Of a DNA stretch of 64,000 bases, positions 8,522 through 16,295 are shown piece after piece. Every line of letters begins with the position of its first letter. Within the stretch, counting starts at the first letter, position 1. Both the position numbers and the translations under genes were made by a program. The DNA is taken from positions 2,542,001 through 2,606,000 of the forward strand of contig NZ_JAHWXK010000001.1 of the NCBI RefSeq assembly GCF_023091155.1. Reading direction: 5' to 3'. The DNA is from Microbacterium sufflavum. Lineage in GTDB: Bacteria > Actinomycetota > Actinomycetes > Actinomycetales > Microbacteriaceae. The notes under the pieces are model-generated. The model had not been told where the DNA came from, ran no database searches, and saw nothing but the letters and a program-made list of their open reading frames with translations.

Positions 8522-10144
8522 TCAGTCCTCGTCCGGGTAGGGCACAGGCCAGCGCGGTTCCGGGACCGGCCATCCGGCGGCCTTCAGCGCGCGGCGGGAC
8601 AGCTCACGCGCCGAGTACGGGGTGCGCACGCCGCGGATGTCCCGGTAGTCCTGATGCCCGGGACCCGCCCACAGGATCGCGTCGCCGTCGCCCACCAGGC
8701 CGACCGCCGCGACGATCGCCGCCTCCGGTGGGGAGTACTCGTGGATCTCCGCGTCGGGTCGTGCCCGGCGCGCGCCCTCCACGAGGGTCGCCCGGATGGA
8801 CGCCGGGTCTTCGAAGCGCGGGTGGTGATCGGTCACGACGAGGATGTCGCTGCCCTCCACGGCCGTGCGCGCCATGTCGAAGCGCTTGCTGGCGTCGCGG
8901 TCGCCATCCGCGCCGAACAGCATCAGCACCTTTCCGGGGGTGACCCGGCGCACGGCGGCGAGGGTCTTCTCGAAGGCGTCCGGCGAGTGCCCGAAGTCCA
9001 CGAACACCGCCGGTCCGCGGTCGCCGGAGACGAGCTGCGTACGGCCGGGGAGGTAGGCGTGGATGCCGCCGTCGCGGCCGAGCGCGTCGGTGATCCGCTC
9101 CCACGCGTACCCGCCCTCCAGCAGCATGACGATCGCGAGCGCGGCATTGGCGGCCATGTGCGGACCGATCACCGGCACCGTGGTGGTGAGGGTTCCGGCA
9201 GGGCCGCTCATCGTGAAGGTGGTGCCGGCGGCGCGCTCCTCGTCGATCACGACCACCCAGTCCGCGCGGGCCGCGGCATCGGGGTCGGCGGCGATCGACG
9301 GCGTGCCGACCGTGACGACGGGGATCTCCGCGCGATCGACGACCAGCGCGCCGGAGGGGGAGTCGAGGCAGACCACGCCGCGGACCGCGCGATCGGGACG
9401 GAACAGCGGCAGCTTCGCCTCGAAGTACTCCTCCATGTCGGCGTAGTCGTCGAGGTGGTCGTGGCTGAGGTTCGTGAAGCCGGCGACATCGAACCGGATC
9501 CCGTCGACGCGGTGGCGGGACAGCGCCTGCGCGCTCACCTCGACCGCGACCGCTTCCACGTGCCGCTCGCGCATCAGCGCCAGGAGCGCGTGCATCTCCG
9601 ACGCCTCCGGCGTGGTGAGCCGCGACACGATGACCTCGCCCGCGATGTGGCGCTCGGCCGTCGACGACAGCCCCGTGACGACGCCCATCTGCTCGAGGAT
9701 GCCCTCCAGGAGGTGGGAGACGCTCGTCTTGCCGTTGGTGCCCGTCGTCGCGAAGAGCAGCGGCAGGGGGTCGTCCGCCCCGGTGCCGTAGACCCAGGCG
9801 CTCAGGTCGCCCAGCACGGCGCGCGGATCGTCCACCACGAGGACGGGCAGGCCGGCGTCCGCGGCGATCTCCGCGCCGCGCTCGTCGGTGATGACCGCGA
9901 CCGCGCCCTTCTCGGCAGCGGTCGCCGCGAAGTCGGCTCCGTGGCGGTTCACGCCCTGGATCGCGACGAAGGCCTCACCGGGGCGAAGATCCGCGGTGGC
10001 GAGAGTGATGCCGCTCAGGGACACTCCGGTGGCGTCGCCGCGCACGGTGGCGGCGAATCGGGAGGCCAGTTCGGAAAGCTCGCGCCGGGGCGGGTTCGCG
10101 GGGCGGAGCACAGGGGGCAGGCTCGGTTGTTGTTCAATCGACAT
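8522..10144 (-). CDS. MurE-like Mur ligase (UDP-MurNAc-tripeptide synthetase family), altered specificity loop
   Basis: 540-residue ATP-dependent amino acid ligase of the MurE fold. The P-loop TGTNGKT is near 134-140, TTPEASEMH and the NLSHDHLDDY block follow, and the C-terminal Rossmann domain has MLFGADGDRD near 418 and a GPGHQDY element near 508 (family GKGHE). The usual third-residue specificity loop, DNPR in diaminopimelate enzymes, reads DHHPRFED here near 435-442. Microbacteriaceae often have group B peptidoglycan with ornithine, lysine, diaminobutyrate or homoserine at that position. A normal murE is expected in the division and cell-wall cluster outside this window, so this may be a second ligase. 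It lies downstream of the YcnI-like gene on the same strand, but a strong hairpin separates them. Confidence 0.8.
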   Translation of the reverse strand: MSIEQQPSLPPVLRPANPPRRELSELASRFAATVRGDATGVSLSGITLATADLRPGEAFVAIQGVNRHGADFAATAAEKGAVAVITDERGAEIAADAGLPVLVVDDPRAVLGDLSAWVYGTGADDPLPLLFATTGTNGKTSVSHLLEGILEQMGVVTGLSSTAERHIAGEVIVSRLTTPEASEMHALLALMRERHVEAVAVEVSAQALSRHRVDGIRFDVAGFTNLSHDHLDDYADMEEYFEAKLPLFRPDRAVRGVVCLDSPSGALVVDRAEIPVVTVGTPSIAADPDAAARADWVVVIDEERAAGTTFTMSGPAGTLTTTVPVIGPHMAANAALAIVMLLEGGYAWERITDALGRDGGIHAYLPGRTQLVSGDRGPAVFVDFGHSPDAFEKTLAAVRRVTPGKVLMLFGADGDRDASKRFDMARTAVEGSDILVVTDHHPRFEDPASIRATLVEGARRARPDAEIHEYSPPEAAIVAAVGLVGDGDAILWAGPGHQDYRDIRGVRTPYSARELSRRALKAAGWPVPEPRWPVPYPDED

Positions 10145-10187
10145 GTCGGATCCATGATCTCACGGCGCCGCACGGATGCCGGGCGGA

Positions 10188-10226
10188 CGGCCCGCCGCGC
10201 GCCGGGGTCGGACGCGCGGCGGGCCG
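10188..10226 (-). terminator. Terminator hairpin after the YcnI-like gene
   Basis: A perfect 14-base-pair GC stem (10188-10201 with 10213-10226, 11-base loop) begins five bases past the ycnI-like stop. There is no U-run. Confidence 0.6.
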
Positions 10227-10230
10227 GGGC

Positions 10231-10926
10231 TCAGGCCCGGCGGCGGTAGGCCAGCACGGCGACCACGAGAGCAGCCGCCCCGGCGAGGAGCCCGCCCGTG
10301 CCGAGGGCGATGCCGAGCGGGTCGGCGGCCGTGGCGGCCGCGTCGGCGTCCGCGGTGTCCGCCTCCCCGTCGCCGTGGGCGCCATGCATCGACGCCTCCG
10401 CATCCGTGACCGTGACCACGGGAGCGGGGGCATCGAGCGCGTGCGGGTCCTCACCCTCCTCGGCGAGCTGCGTCCATTCGGTCGCACCGTCGACGCACTG
10501 CTGCACCACCGGGAAGGCGAGCGTCTCGGGCGTCTTCTCGTCGAGCCCGACCGACATGCTGACCGCGCCGCGGAGGTCGGTCGGCACCGGCGTGAGCGCG
10601 GTGTACGTGACGGCGCTCACGAGGCCGTCTTCACCGCGCTCGACCTGGATGGTCCAGTCGCCGTCCAGGGTCGGGGCGACGGACGTGAGGCCGTCCGGCA
10701 TGGTGATGCGCAGTGCCGTGGTCGGCGAGGTGCCGCAGCCGTGGGCGAACGAGAACGTGAGCACGCCGTGGTCGCCGGCGGCGAGCTCATCCGGGCTGAC
10801 GGACACGTGGGCTCCCGCCATGAGCGGAACCGCGAGGGCGAGGGCGATCCCGCCGAGCGCGCCGGTCGTGGCGACGAGGGCCCGGCGGGAGCGCGGACGA
10901 CGAGGGGACGTGGTGGTACGGGACAT
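10231..10926 (-). CDS. YcnI-like (DUF1775) copper-associated exported protein
   Basis: 231-residue exported and anchored protein. An N-terminal Arg-rich region and hydrophobic signal end in AGAHVSVSP, so cleavage would leave an N-terminal His. In studied YcnI proteins that His, with a Trp and an acidic residue, forms a mono-histidine copper site; a candidate Trp is in DGDWTIQVE near 115. The body is the DUF1775 domain with two Cys (GCGTSP, QQCVDG). An Asp/Ala/His-rich linker (MHGAHGDGEADTADAD) leads to one C-terminal membrane segment and Arg-Arg-Arg. ATG 10926 follows GGAG by five bases. The neighbour upstream on the same strand is a small membrane protein of the type often found with ycnI. 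Confidence 0.85.
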   Translation of the reverse strand: MSRTTTSPRRPRSRRALVATTGALGGIALALAVPLMAGAHVSVSPDELAAGDHGVLTFSFAHGCGTSPTTALRITMPDGLTSVAPTLDGDWTIQVERGEDGLVSAVTYTALTPVPTDLRGAVSMSVGLDEKTPETLAFPVVQQCVDGATEWTQLAEEGEDPHALDAPAPVVTVTDAEASMHGAHGDGEADTADADAAATAADPLGIALGTGGLLAGAAALVVAVLAYRRRA

Positions 10927-11009
10927 GATTCTCCAGAAAAGGTGTGCGGGCGCGCCGGAGGGCGCGCAAAGGGTGGCCGAGGGTTCGGCCGTGATTCTCG
11001 GGCGGCGGG

Positions 11010-11594
11010 TCAGCCGCGTGCGCACACCGGGGGGCCGCGCCGGGAGACGGCGGCGGCCACGGCACGGTCGAGGGGAGCGAAGCGCAGCGGACGCAGCGGG
11101 GTCGGGCGGCGATGGCCGGAGAAGCCCGTCGGCGACGCGCGACGCACGAGAGCGCGGAACCAGCCGGCGACGGCCCGCAGGAGGCGTTCGGCGTGCCACA
11201 CCAGCAGAGTTGTCAGCACGGCGGCGCCGGCGTGCGCGAGGAGCATCGTCGCGTCGATGGGCGCGACGGAGACGGTGCCGCTCAACGCTGCCAGGTCGAA
11301 GTGATGGACGTGCGGGCCGATCGCGCCGTCGACGTCCGCGGTGGGGGAGCCGAGCAGCTGGAACACCAGGTGGAACACGGCTTGAGACACGAGCACGGCG
11401 ACCGCGACGCGCCAGCGCGACCGACGGAGCCCGAGGAGGGCGGCGGTCGGTGCCAGGAACAGCACCGTGACCGCGAGGATCAGCAGCGGGTGGGGTGCCG
11501 CGCCGCCTCCGATGGTGTGGGACACCGCGGCGATGAGGGTCGCGGTGGCGGACACGGCGGCGGCGCGCAGGAGTCGCAGCTGCCGGGTGGTCAC
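11010..11594 (-). CDS. Small multi-pass membrane protein next to ycnI (function unknown)
   Basis: About 194 residues with three or four hydrophobic segments (about 8-27, 36-55, 63-82 and 106-132) and a long Arg-rich cytosolic tail. A His cluster, GPHVHHFD, sits between the third and fourth segments and could bind metal; this is an inference. The reading frame allows ATG 11597, but TAGGCT at 11601-11606 is exactly six bases before the in-frame GTG at 11594, the leaderless spacing used elsewhere here, so GTG 11594 is preferred. It precedes the YcnI-like gene on the same strand by 83 bases. No enzyme motif is seen. Confidence 0.65.
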   Translation of the reverse strand: MTTRQLRLLRAAAVSATATLIAAVSHTIGGGAAPHPLLILAVTVLFLAPTAALLGLRRSRWRVAVAVLVSQAVFHLVFQLLGSPTADVDGAIGPHVHHFDLAALSGTVSVAPIDATMLLAHAGAAVLTTLLVWHAERLLRAVAGWFRALVRRASPTGFSGHRRPTPLRPLRFAPLDRAVAAAVSRRGPPVCARG

Positions 11595-11600
11595 CATCCC

Positions 11601-11606
11601 AGCCTA
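11601..11606 (-). promoter_or_regulatory. Leaderless-type -10 deciding the start of the membrane protein
   Basis: TAGGCT on the minus strand is six bases from GTG 11594 but only three from ATG 11597, favouring the GTG. Confidence 0.5.
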
Positions 11607-11647
11607 GCCAAGCGGCGCGGGCGGGGCGGATTCCTAGCTGCGGGCAG

Positions 11648-11653
11648 TACCGT
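11648..11653 (+). promoter_or_regulatory. Leaderless-type -10 of the site-2 protease gene
   Basis: TACCGT six bases before GTG 11660. The gene has no Shine-Dalgarno sequence. Confidence 0.5.
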
Positions 11654-11659
11654 GGGCGG

Positions 11660-12973
11660 GTGGAAATCCTGCTCTATGTGGGCGGCATCCTGTTCATGCT
11701 GATCGGCCTCGGCCTCTCGATCGGTCTGCACGAGGTCGGCCATCTCGTCCCCGCGAAGCTCTTCGGCGTGCGCGTCGGCCAGTACATGATCGGCTTCGGC
11801 CCGCGGCTGTGGTCGAAGCGGATCGGCGAGACCGAGTACGGCTTCAAGCTGCTCCCGCTCGGCGGGTTCATCTCGATGTCCGGCATGTATCCGGCGTCGA
11901 AGGGGGAGCGACCGGCGTCCGGGGTGTTCCGCACGCTCATCCAGGACGCCCGCTCGGCCAACGACGAGACGATCGCCGAGGGCGCGGAGGACCGGGTCTT
12001 CTACAAGCTGCCGGTGTGGAAGCGCGTGATCGTGATGCTCGGCGGTCCGCTGATGAACCTGGTCCTGGCCGTGGTGATCTTCACGGTGCTCGTGTGCGGC
12101 ATCGGCGTGCAGCAGGGGACGACGACCATCTCCGCGGTGAACGAGTGCGTGGTGCCCGCGTCGTCGACCGCCACCGAGTGCGCCCCGGACGACCCGGAGT
12201 CCCCCGCGGCGGAGGCGGGGGTGCGACCCGGTGACGTGCTGGTGTCGATCGACGGTCAGCCCGTGTCGACCTTCGAGCAGGCGACGACGATCGTCCAGGC
12301 CTCGCCCGGCGAGACGCTTGAGCTGGTGGTGCGGCGCGACGGGGCCGAGCAGACGCTGAGCCTCACGCCCATCGCGGCGGAGCGCACCATCACCGACGCG
12401 AGCGGGCGGCCCGTGCTCGACGATCAGGGCGACCCGGTCGTGCGCGAGGTCGGGTACGCGGGGATGATCTCGCAGATGGGCTTCGTGCAACAGCCGCTGA
12501 GCGCCGGACCGGAGATGGCCGCCGAGAACGTCGCGAGGGTGGCGTCGCTCATCGTCACGCTGCCCGTGCGGCTGTGGGATGTGGGTGTGTCCCTGGTCAC
12601 CGGGGGCGAACGTGACCCGAACGGCCCGTTGAGCGTCGTCGGCGTCGGGCGCCTGGCCGGCGAGGTCGCGGCGACCGATGCCCCGATCCTCAACCGGTTC
12701 GCCGTCCTCCTGGGGCTGCTGGGGTCCCTCAACGTGGCGCTGTTCGTGTTCAACCTGATCCCGCTGCTGCCGCTCGACGGCGGTCACATCGTGGTCGCGC
12801 TGTGGGAGGGGGTCAAGCGGGCATGGGCGAAGCTCTTCCGGCGCCCGCCGCCCGCACCCGTGGACGCCACCCGGCTGGTGCCGCTGACGGTGGTGGTGGC
12901 CGTCCTGCTGATCGGGATGGGCGCGCTGCTCCTCGTCGCCGACCTGTTCAACCCCGTCAAGCTGCTCGGCTGA
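11660..12973 (+). CDS. rseP: M50 site-2 metalloprotease, RseP/Rip1 type
   Basis: 437-residue intramembrane zinc protease that cuts anti-sigma factors and other membrane proteins. HEVGH at 24-28 in the first membrane segment carries the zinc ligands and catalytic Glu. A PDZ domain spans about 175-245 (EAGVRPGDVLVSIDGQPV). The third zinc ligand is in NLIPLLPLDGGH near 366-375, and further hydrophobic segments lie near 125-150, 345-365 and 410-432. The length matches Rip1/RseP. The gene lies between dxr and ispG, the usual actinobacterial neighbourhood. Its stop shares a hairpin with the stop of the convergent anthranilate synthase gene. Confidence 0.93.
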   Translation: MEILLYVGGILFMLIGLGLSIGLHEVGHLVPAKLFGVRVGQYMIGFGPRLWSKRIGETEYGFKLLPLGGFISMSGMYPASKGERPASGVFRTLIQDARSANDETIAEGAEDRVFYKLPVWKRVIVMLGGPLMNLVLAVVIFTVLVCGIGVQQGTTTISAVNECVVPASSTATECAPDDPESPAAEAGVRPGDVLVSIDGQPVSTFEQATTIVQASPGETLELVVRRDGAEQTLSLTPIAAERTITDASGRPVLDDQGDPVVREVGYAGMISQMGFVQQPLSAGPEMAAENVARVASLIVTLPVRLWDVGVSLVTGGERDPNGPLSVVGVGRLAGEVAATDAPILNRFAVLLGLLGSLNVALFVFNLIPLLPLDGGHIVVALWEGVKRAWAKLFRRPPPAPVDATRLVPLTVVVAVLLIGMGALLLVADLFNPVKLLG

Positions 12974-12997
12974 CCGGCCCGGCACCGGCGCCGGTCA
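12971..12997. terminator. Hairpin built from the two facing stop codons
   Basis: TGACCGGC (12971-12978) pairs with GCCGGTCA (12990-12997). The arms begin with the rseP stop and end with the anthranilate synthase stop, so one element can serve both genes. Confidence 0.45.
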
Positions 12998-14878
12998 CGC
13001 GAGGGCGTACGACACCAGGCGTTCGAGCGTGCGGATGCCGTCGCGCGACAGGATCGACTCCAGGTGTCCCTGTACGGACGCGAAGCGCGGGCCGCGGAGT
13101 GCGAACACGTCGCCGGAGCCCGGGTCGGCGGAGACCTCCGCATCCCCGATCCTCGTGGCACCGGGTGTCACACGCGCGGTGAAGGTGTTGTAGAACCCGA
13201 TCGAGGCGTCCTCGCCGAACACGGGCACCGACTTCTGCAGTCCCTGATGCGGGGCGGCCAGCGGGACCAGCGCTGCGCCTTGACGGTCCGCGAGGATCTG
13301 GTGGCTCAGGCACACGGCGAGCAGGGGGGCCTCGGCGTCGAGCCGTCGCTCCACGACCGCGCGCATCCGGGCGATCCGCGCGCTGCCGGTATCGCGGGGG
13401 TCGCCGGGGCCGGGGCCCGCGACGACGAGGTCGGCCGCGGCCACTGCGTCGTCGGTCACGGCATCCCAGGCGGAGATCGTCACGTCCAGGCCGAGGTGAC
13501 GCAGCTGGTGGGCGAGCATCGTGGTGAAGCGATCCTCGGCATCGACCACGAGGGCGGAGCGCCCCGTGAACGGGCCGGTGAACTCCTCGCCCTGCGGGTT
13601 CAGCCAGAACTCGGCGAGGCGGGCGTTGCGGGAGGACAGCAGCGCGGCGATCTCCGGGTCGTCGGCGAGGGAGCGGCGTGCACCGGGGGCATCGGCGTCG
13701 CTGCGAGCCTCGGCCGCACGGTCGCGGTCGATCGCCCCGATGGCGCCGAGCACGCCCGCCGCCTTGCCGTGGGTCTCGGACACCTCGCCGTGCGGGTCGG
13801 AGTGGCGCACGAGGGTCGCGCCGACGGGGACGCTGAGCTCGCCGTCGGCGAGATACACGGTCCGGATGAGGATCGGGGCGTCGAGGTCGTGCCCGCCGTC
13901 GGCGTTCGGGGTGAACAGCGCTGCGACGCCCGAGTAGTAGCCGCGGGGCTTCTTCTCGTGGCGACGGATCACCGCGCACGCGTTCTGCATCGGTGAGCCC
14001 GTGACCGTGGGAGCGAACATCGTCTCGCGGAGGATGTCGCGCGGATCCATGCCGCTGCGTCCGCGGAGCATGTACTCCGTGTGGGTGAGGCGGGACATCT
14101 CCTTGAGGTGCGGGCCGGTGATGCGCCCGCCGTCGGCGCAGACGGCGCTCATCATCTTGAGCTCCTCGTCCACCACCATGAACAGCTCCTCGGTCTCCTT
14201 GGTGGAGGCGAGGAAGGCGGCGAGGGTCCCCTTGGTCGAGCCCCCGGCCGGGTGCCGGAAGGTGCCGGAGATGGGGTTCATGGTGACGACGCCCTCACGC
14301 GCGACGACGTGCGCCTCCGGGCTCGCGCCGACCGCGATCCGCCCCGGGGTGACCACCGCGAACGTCCAGTACGCCCCGCGCTCATGCGCGAGCAGGGCAC
14401 GGAACCACGTGAGGGCGGCCGTGCGGTCGTCGGTGTCGATGCTGGCGGTGTAGTCGCGGCGGATCACGAAGTTCGCGCCCTCGCCGCGTCCGATCTCGTC
14501 GGAGATGACCGTCTCGACGATGGCCGCGTACTCCTCGTCAGCGATGTCGAAGCCGCCGTCGTGCAGGGGGACCGACGAGGTCGGCAGCGCATCGAGCACC
14601 GCAGGCGTCGGCAGGTGCAGGTGCTCGTCCACCACGATGCAGCGCAGGGGAGCGCCGTCGTCCTGCGCGACGAAGCCGCGCTCGCGCACCTGGCGGTAGG
14701 GCACCAGTGCGAGCACCTCACGCGGCACGCCGTCCGCGGTGAGCGGGATGTCGGCGAGCAGGTCGACGTCGACGACCTCGCCCGTGAGCAGCTCGACGGA
14801 GTCGGCGCCGTCGCGCGCGATGAGCACGAAGGATGCGGCCGGATCGGCGCTGAGCTCGGCGAGTCGTGAGAGGGTCAT
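12995..14878 (-). CDS. Fused anthranilate synthase (TrpE-TrpG, PhzE-like architecture)
   Basis: 627-residue protein that joins a chorismate-binding synthase domain (about 1-430) to a class I glutamine amidotransferase domain (about 440-627). The synthase part shows MNPISGTFRHP, HLKEMSRLTHTEYML and a GYYSGVAALF block. The amidotransferase part shows GPGPGDP, the nucleophile Cys in AVCLSHQ near 522 and the His/Glu pair in GHLES near 604. The reaction is chorismate plus Gln to anthranilate. Sequence style is close to PhzE, which makes aminodeoxyisochorismate, but the upstream Trp attenuator indicates the tryptophan pathway. ATG 14878 has AGGAGA six bases upstream. No other trp gene is in the window. 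Confidence 0.9.
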   Translation of the reverse strand: MTLSRLAELSADPAASFVLIARDGADSVELLTGEVVDVDLLADIPLTADGVPREVLALVPYRQVRERGFVAQDDGAPLRCIVVDEHLHLPTPAVLDALPTSSVPLHDGGFDIADEEYAAIVETVISDEIGRGEGANFVIRRDYTASIDTDDRTAALTWFRALLAHERGAYWTFAVVTPGRIAVGASPEAHVVAREGVVTMNPISGTFRHPAGGSTKGTLAAFLASTKETEELFMVVDEELKMMSAVCADGGRITGPHLKEMSRLTHTEYMLRGRSGMDPRDILRETMFAPTVTGSPMQNACAVIRRHEKKPRGYYSGVAALFTPNADGGHDLDAPILIRTVYLADGELSVPVGATLVRHSDPHGEVSETHGKAAGVLGAIGAIDRDRAAEARSDADAPGARRSLADDPEIAALLSSRNARLAEFWLNPQGEEFTGPFTGRSALVVDAEDRFTTMLAHQLRHLGLDVTISAWDAVTDDAVAAADLVVAGPGPGDPRDTGSARIARMRAVVERRLDAEAPLLAVCLSHQILADRQGAALVPLAAPHQGLQKSVPVFGEDASIGFYNTFTARVTPGATRIGDAEVSADPGSGDVFALRGPRFASVQGHLESILSRDGIRTLERLVSYALA

Positions 14879-14913
14879 CGATGTCTCCTGTGCAGGGCTC
14901 CGGCTCGGCGCAA

Positions 14914-14939
14914 CGAAAAGACCGCCCCGGAGGCGGTCT
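14914..14939 (-). terminator. Trp attenuator terminator
   Basis: A perfect 8-base-pair stem, AGACCGCC with GGCGGTCT (14932-14939 and 14919-14926), 5-base loop, is followed on the minus strand by TTTT. This is segments 3 and 4 of the attenuator; it lies about 40 bases before the synthase start codon. Confidence 0.85.
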
Positions 14940-14975
14940 GGATTCGTGGGAACGCGAACACCGCCTAGGAGGCGG
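14919..14975 (-). promoter_or_regulatory. Trp transcription attenuator, four competing RNA segments
   Basis: In minus-strand order: segment 1 CCGCCT (14975-14970) directly after the tandem Trp codons; segment 2 AGGCGGT (14966-14960); segment 3 ACCGCCT (14937-14931); segment 4 GGCGGTCT (14926-14919). Segment 2 pairs with segment 1 (6 bp) or, perfectly over 7 bp, with segment 3; segment 3 pairs with segment 4 to terminate. A ribosome stalled at the Trp codons would cover segment 1 and release 2 to block the terminator. This is the classical leader-peptide design. Confidence 0.88.
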
Positions 14976-15000
14976 GCCACCAGGTGAGGTTCGCGAGCAT
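14965..15000 (-). CDS. trpL: Trp leader peptide MLANLTWWPAS
   Basis: An 11-codon open frame from ATG 15000 to TAG 14965 with two adjacent Trp codons (positions 7 and 8, at 14982-14977). It lies 87 bases before the anthranilate synthase start and immediately before segment 1 of the attenuator. TAGTTT six bases before its ATG suggests that the transcript starts at the leader codon itself. Function: to sense charged tRNA-Trp by ribosome stalling. Confidence 0.9.
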   Translation of the reverse strand: MLANLTWWPAS

Positions 15001-15006
15001 GGGGCG

Positions 15007-15012
15007 AAACTA
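15007..15012 (-). promoter_or_regulatory. Leaderless-type -10 of the Trp leader
   Basis: TAGTTT on the minus strand six bases before the leader ATG 15000. Confidence 0.55.
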
Positions 15013-15081
15013 CCACACGCGGCACCCGCGACCCGGGCGGATGACGGGCCGCGCATCCAGCCCGCGCGCATCCGGGCGGCG

Positions 15082-15087
15082 TAGGCT
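15082..15087 (+). promoter_or_regulatory. Leaderless-type -10 of ispG
   Basis: TAGGCT six bases before GTG 15094. It supports that GTG over the in-frame GTG and ATG codons at 15103 and 15115. Confidence 0.6.
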
Positions 15088-15093
15088 GAGGGG

Positions 15094-16245
15094 GTGCCAG
15101 CTGTGAACCTTGGGATGCCTCGCATCCCCGAAGTCCTCGCCCCGCGCCGCAAGTCCCGCCAGATCAAGGTCGGCAAGGTGCTCGTGGGCGGCGACGCCCC
15201 CGTCAGCGTGCAGTCGATGACGACCACCAAGACGACCGACATCAACGGGACCCTGCAGCAGATCGCCGAGCTCACCGCCTCCGGGTGCGAGATCGTGCGC
15301 GTCGCCGTGCCGTCCCAGGACGACGCCGACGTGCTGCACATCATCGCGAAGAAGAGCCAGATCCCGGTGATCGCCGACATCCACTTCCAGCCGAAGTACG
15401 TGTTCCAGGCGATCGATGCGGGCTGCGCGGCCGTGCGGGTGAACCCGGGCAACATCCGGAAGTTCGACGATCAGGTGGGCGCGATCGCCAAGGCGGCGCA
15501 GGACGCGGGTGTCTCGCTGCGGATCGGCGTGAACGCCGGGTCCCTCGACCGCCGCCTGCTGGAGAAGTACGGCAAGGCCACGCCCGAGGCGCTCGTCGAG
15601 AGCGCGGTCTGGGAGGCGTCCCTGTTCGAGGAGCACGACTTCCACGATTTCAAGATCTCCGTCAAGCACAACGACCCGGTCGTCATGGTCAAGGCGTACC
15701 GCCTCCTGGCCGAGCGGGGCGACTGGCCCCTGCACCTCGGCGTGACCGAGGCCGGGCCGGCGTTCCAGGGCACGATCAAGAGCGCGACGGCCTTCGGCAT
15801 CCTGCTCGGTGAGGGCATCGGCGACACCATCCGCGTGTCGCTGTCGGCGCCGCCCGCCGAAGAGGTGAAGGTCGGCCACCAGATCCTGCAGTCGCTGAAC
15901 CTGCGGGAGCGCAAGCTCGAGATCGTGTCGTGCCCGTCGTGCGGTCGCGCACAGGTCGACGTGTACACGCTCGCGGAAGACGTGACCGAGGGTCTCAAGG
16001 ACATGACGGTGCCGCTGCGTGTCGCCGTCATGGGCTGCGTCGTGAACGGTCCCGGAGAGGCCCGCGAGGCCGACCTGGGCGTCGCCTCCGGCAACGGCAA
16101 GGGGCAGATCTTCGTGAAGGGCGAGGTCATCAAGACCGTGCCCGAAGAGGACATCGTCGCGACGCTGATCGAGGAGGCGAACCGCATCGCCGCCGAGATG
16201 GGCCCGGACGCACCGCTCGGCACCGCGCAGGTCGTTACGGCCTGA
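15094..16245 (+). CDS. ispG: 4-hydroxy-3-methylbut-2-enyl diphosphate synthase
   Basis: 383-residue IspG (GcpE) of the MEP pathway, converting methylerythritol cyclodiphosphate to HMBPP with a 4Fe-4S cluster. The TIM-barrel part carries [10 protein letters not shown] near 34-43 and the conserved [12 protein letters not shown] and VNPGN segments. The C-terminal Fe-S part has Cys in CPSCGR near 280 and 283 and in [11 protein letters not shown] near 315. The length is typical. It acts in the same pathway as the product of dxr at 7.4 kb. Confidence 0.96.
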   Translation: MPAVNLGMPRIPEVLAPRRKSRQIKVGKVLVGGDAPVSVQSMTTTKTTDINGTLQQIAELTASGCEIVRVAVPSQDDADVLHIIAKKSQIPVIADIHFQPKYVFQAIDAGCAAVRVNPGNIRKFDDQVGAIAKAAQDAGVSLRIGVNAGSLDRRLLEKYGKATPEALVESAVWEASLFEEHDFHDFKISVKHNDPVVMVKAYRLLAERGDWPLHLGVTEAGPAFQGTIKSATAFGILLGEGIGDTIRVSLSAPPAEEVKVGHQILQSLNLRERKLEIVSCPSCGRAQVDVYTLAEDVTEGLKDMTVPLRVAVMGCVVNGPGEAREADLGVASGNGKGQIFVKGEVIKTVPEEDIVATLIEEANRIAAEMGPDAPLGTAQVVTA

Positions 16246-16295
16246 CCGTCGTCCGCACCCCGATCGCCATCCCCGCCGTACCGCACAGGAGAAGC

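Noticed and set aside
8189..10249. Long plus-strand frame opposite the MurE-like gene
   Set aside because: Arg/Gly/Ala-rich shadow with no family motif; the minus-strand protein carries all Mur ligase signatures.
12995..14878. Phenazine-type PhzE with a secondary metabolite cluster
   Set aside because: No phz or other biosynthetic genes are adjacent, and the Trp attenuator points to tryptophan synthesis.
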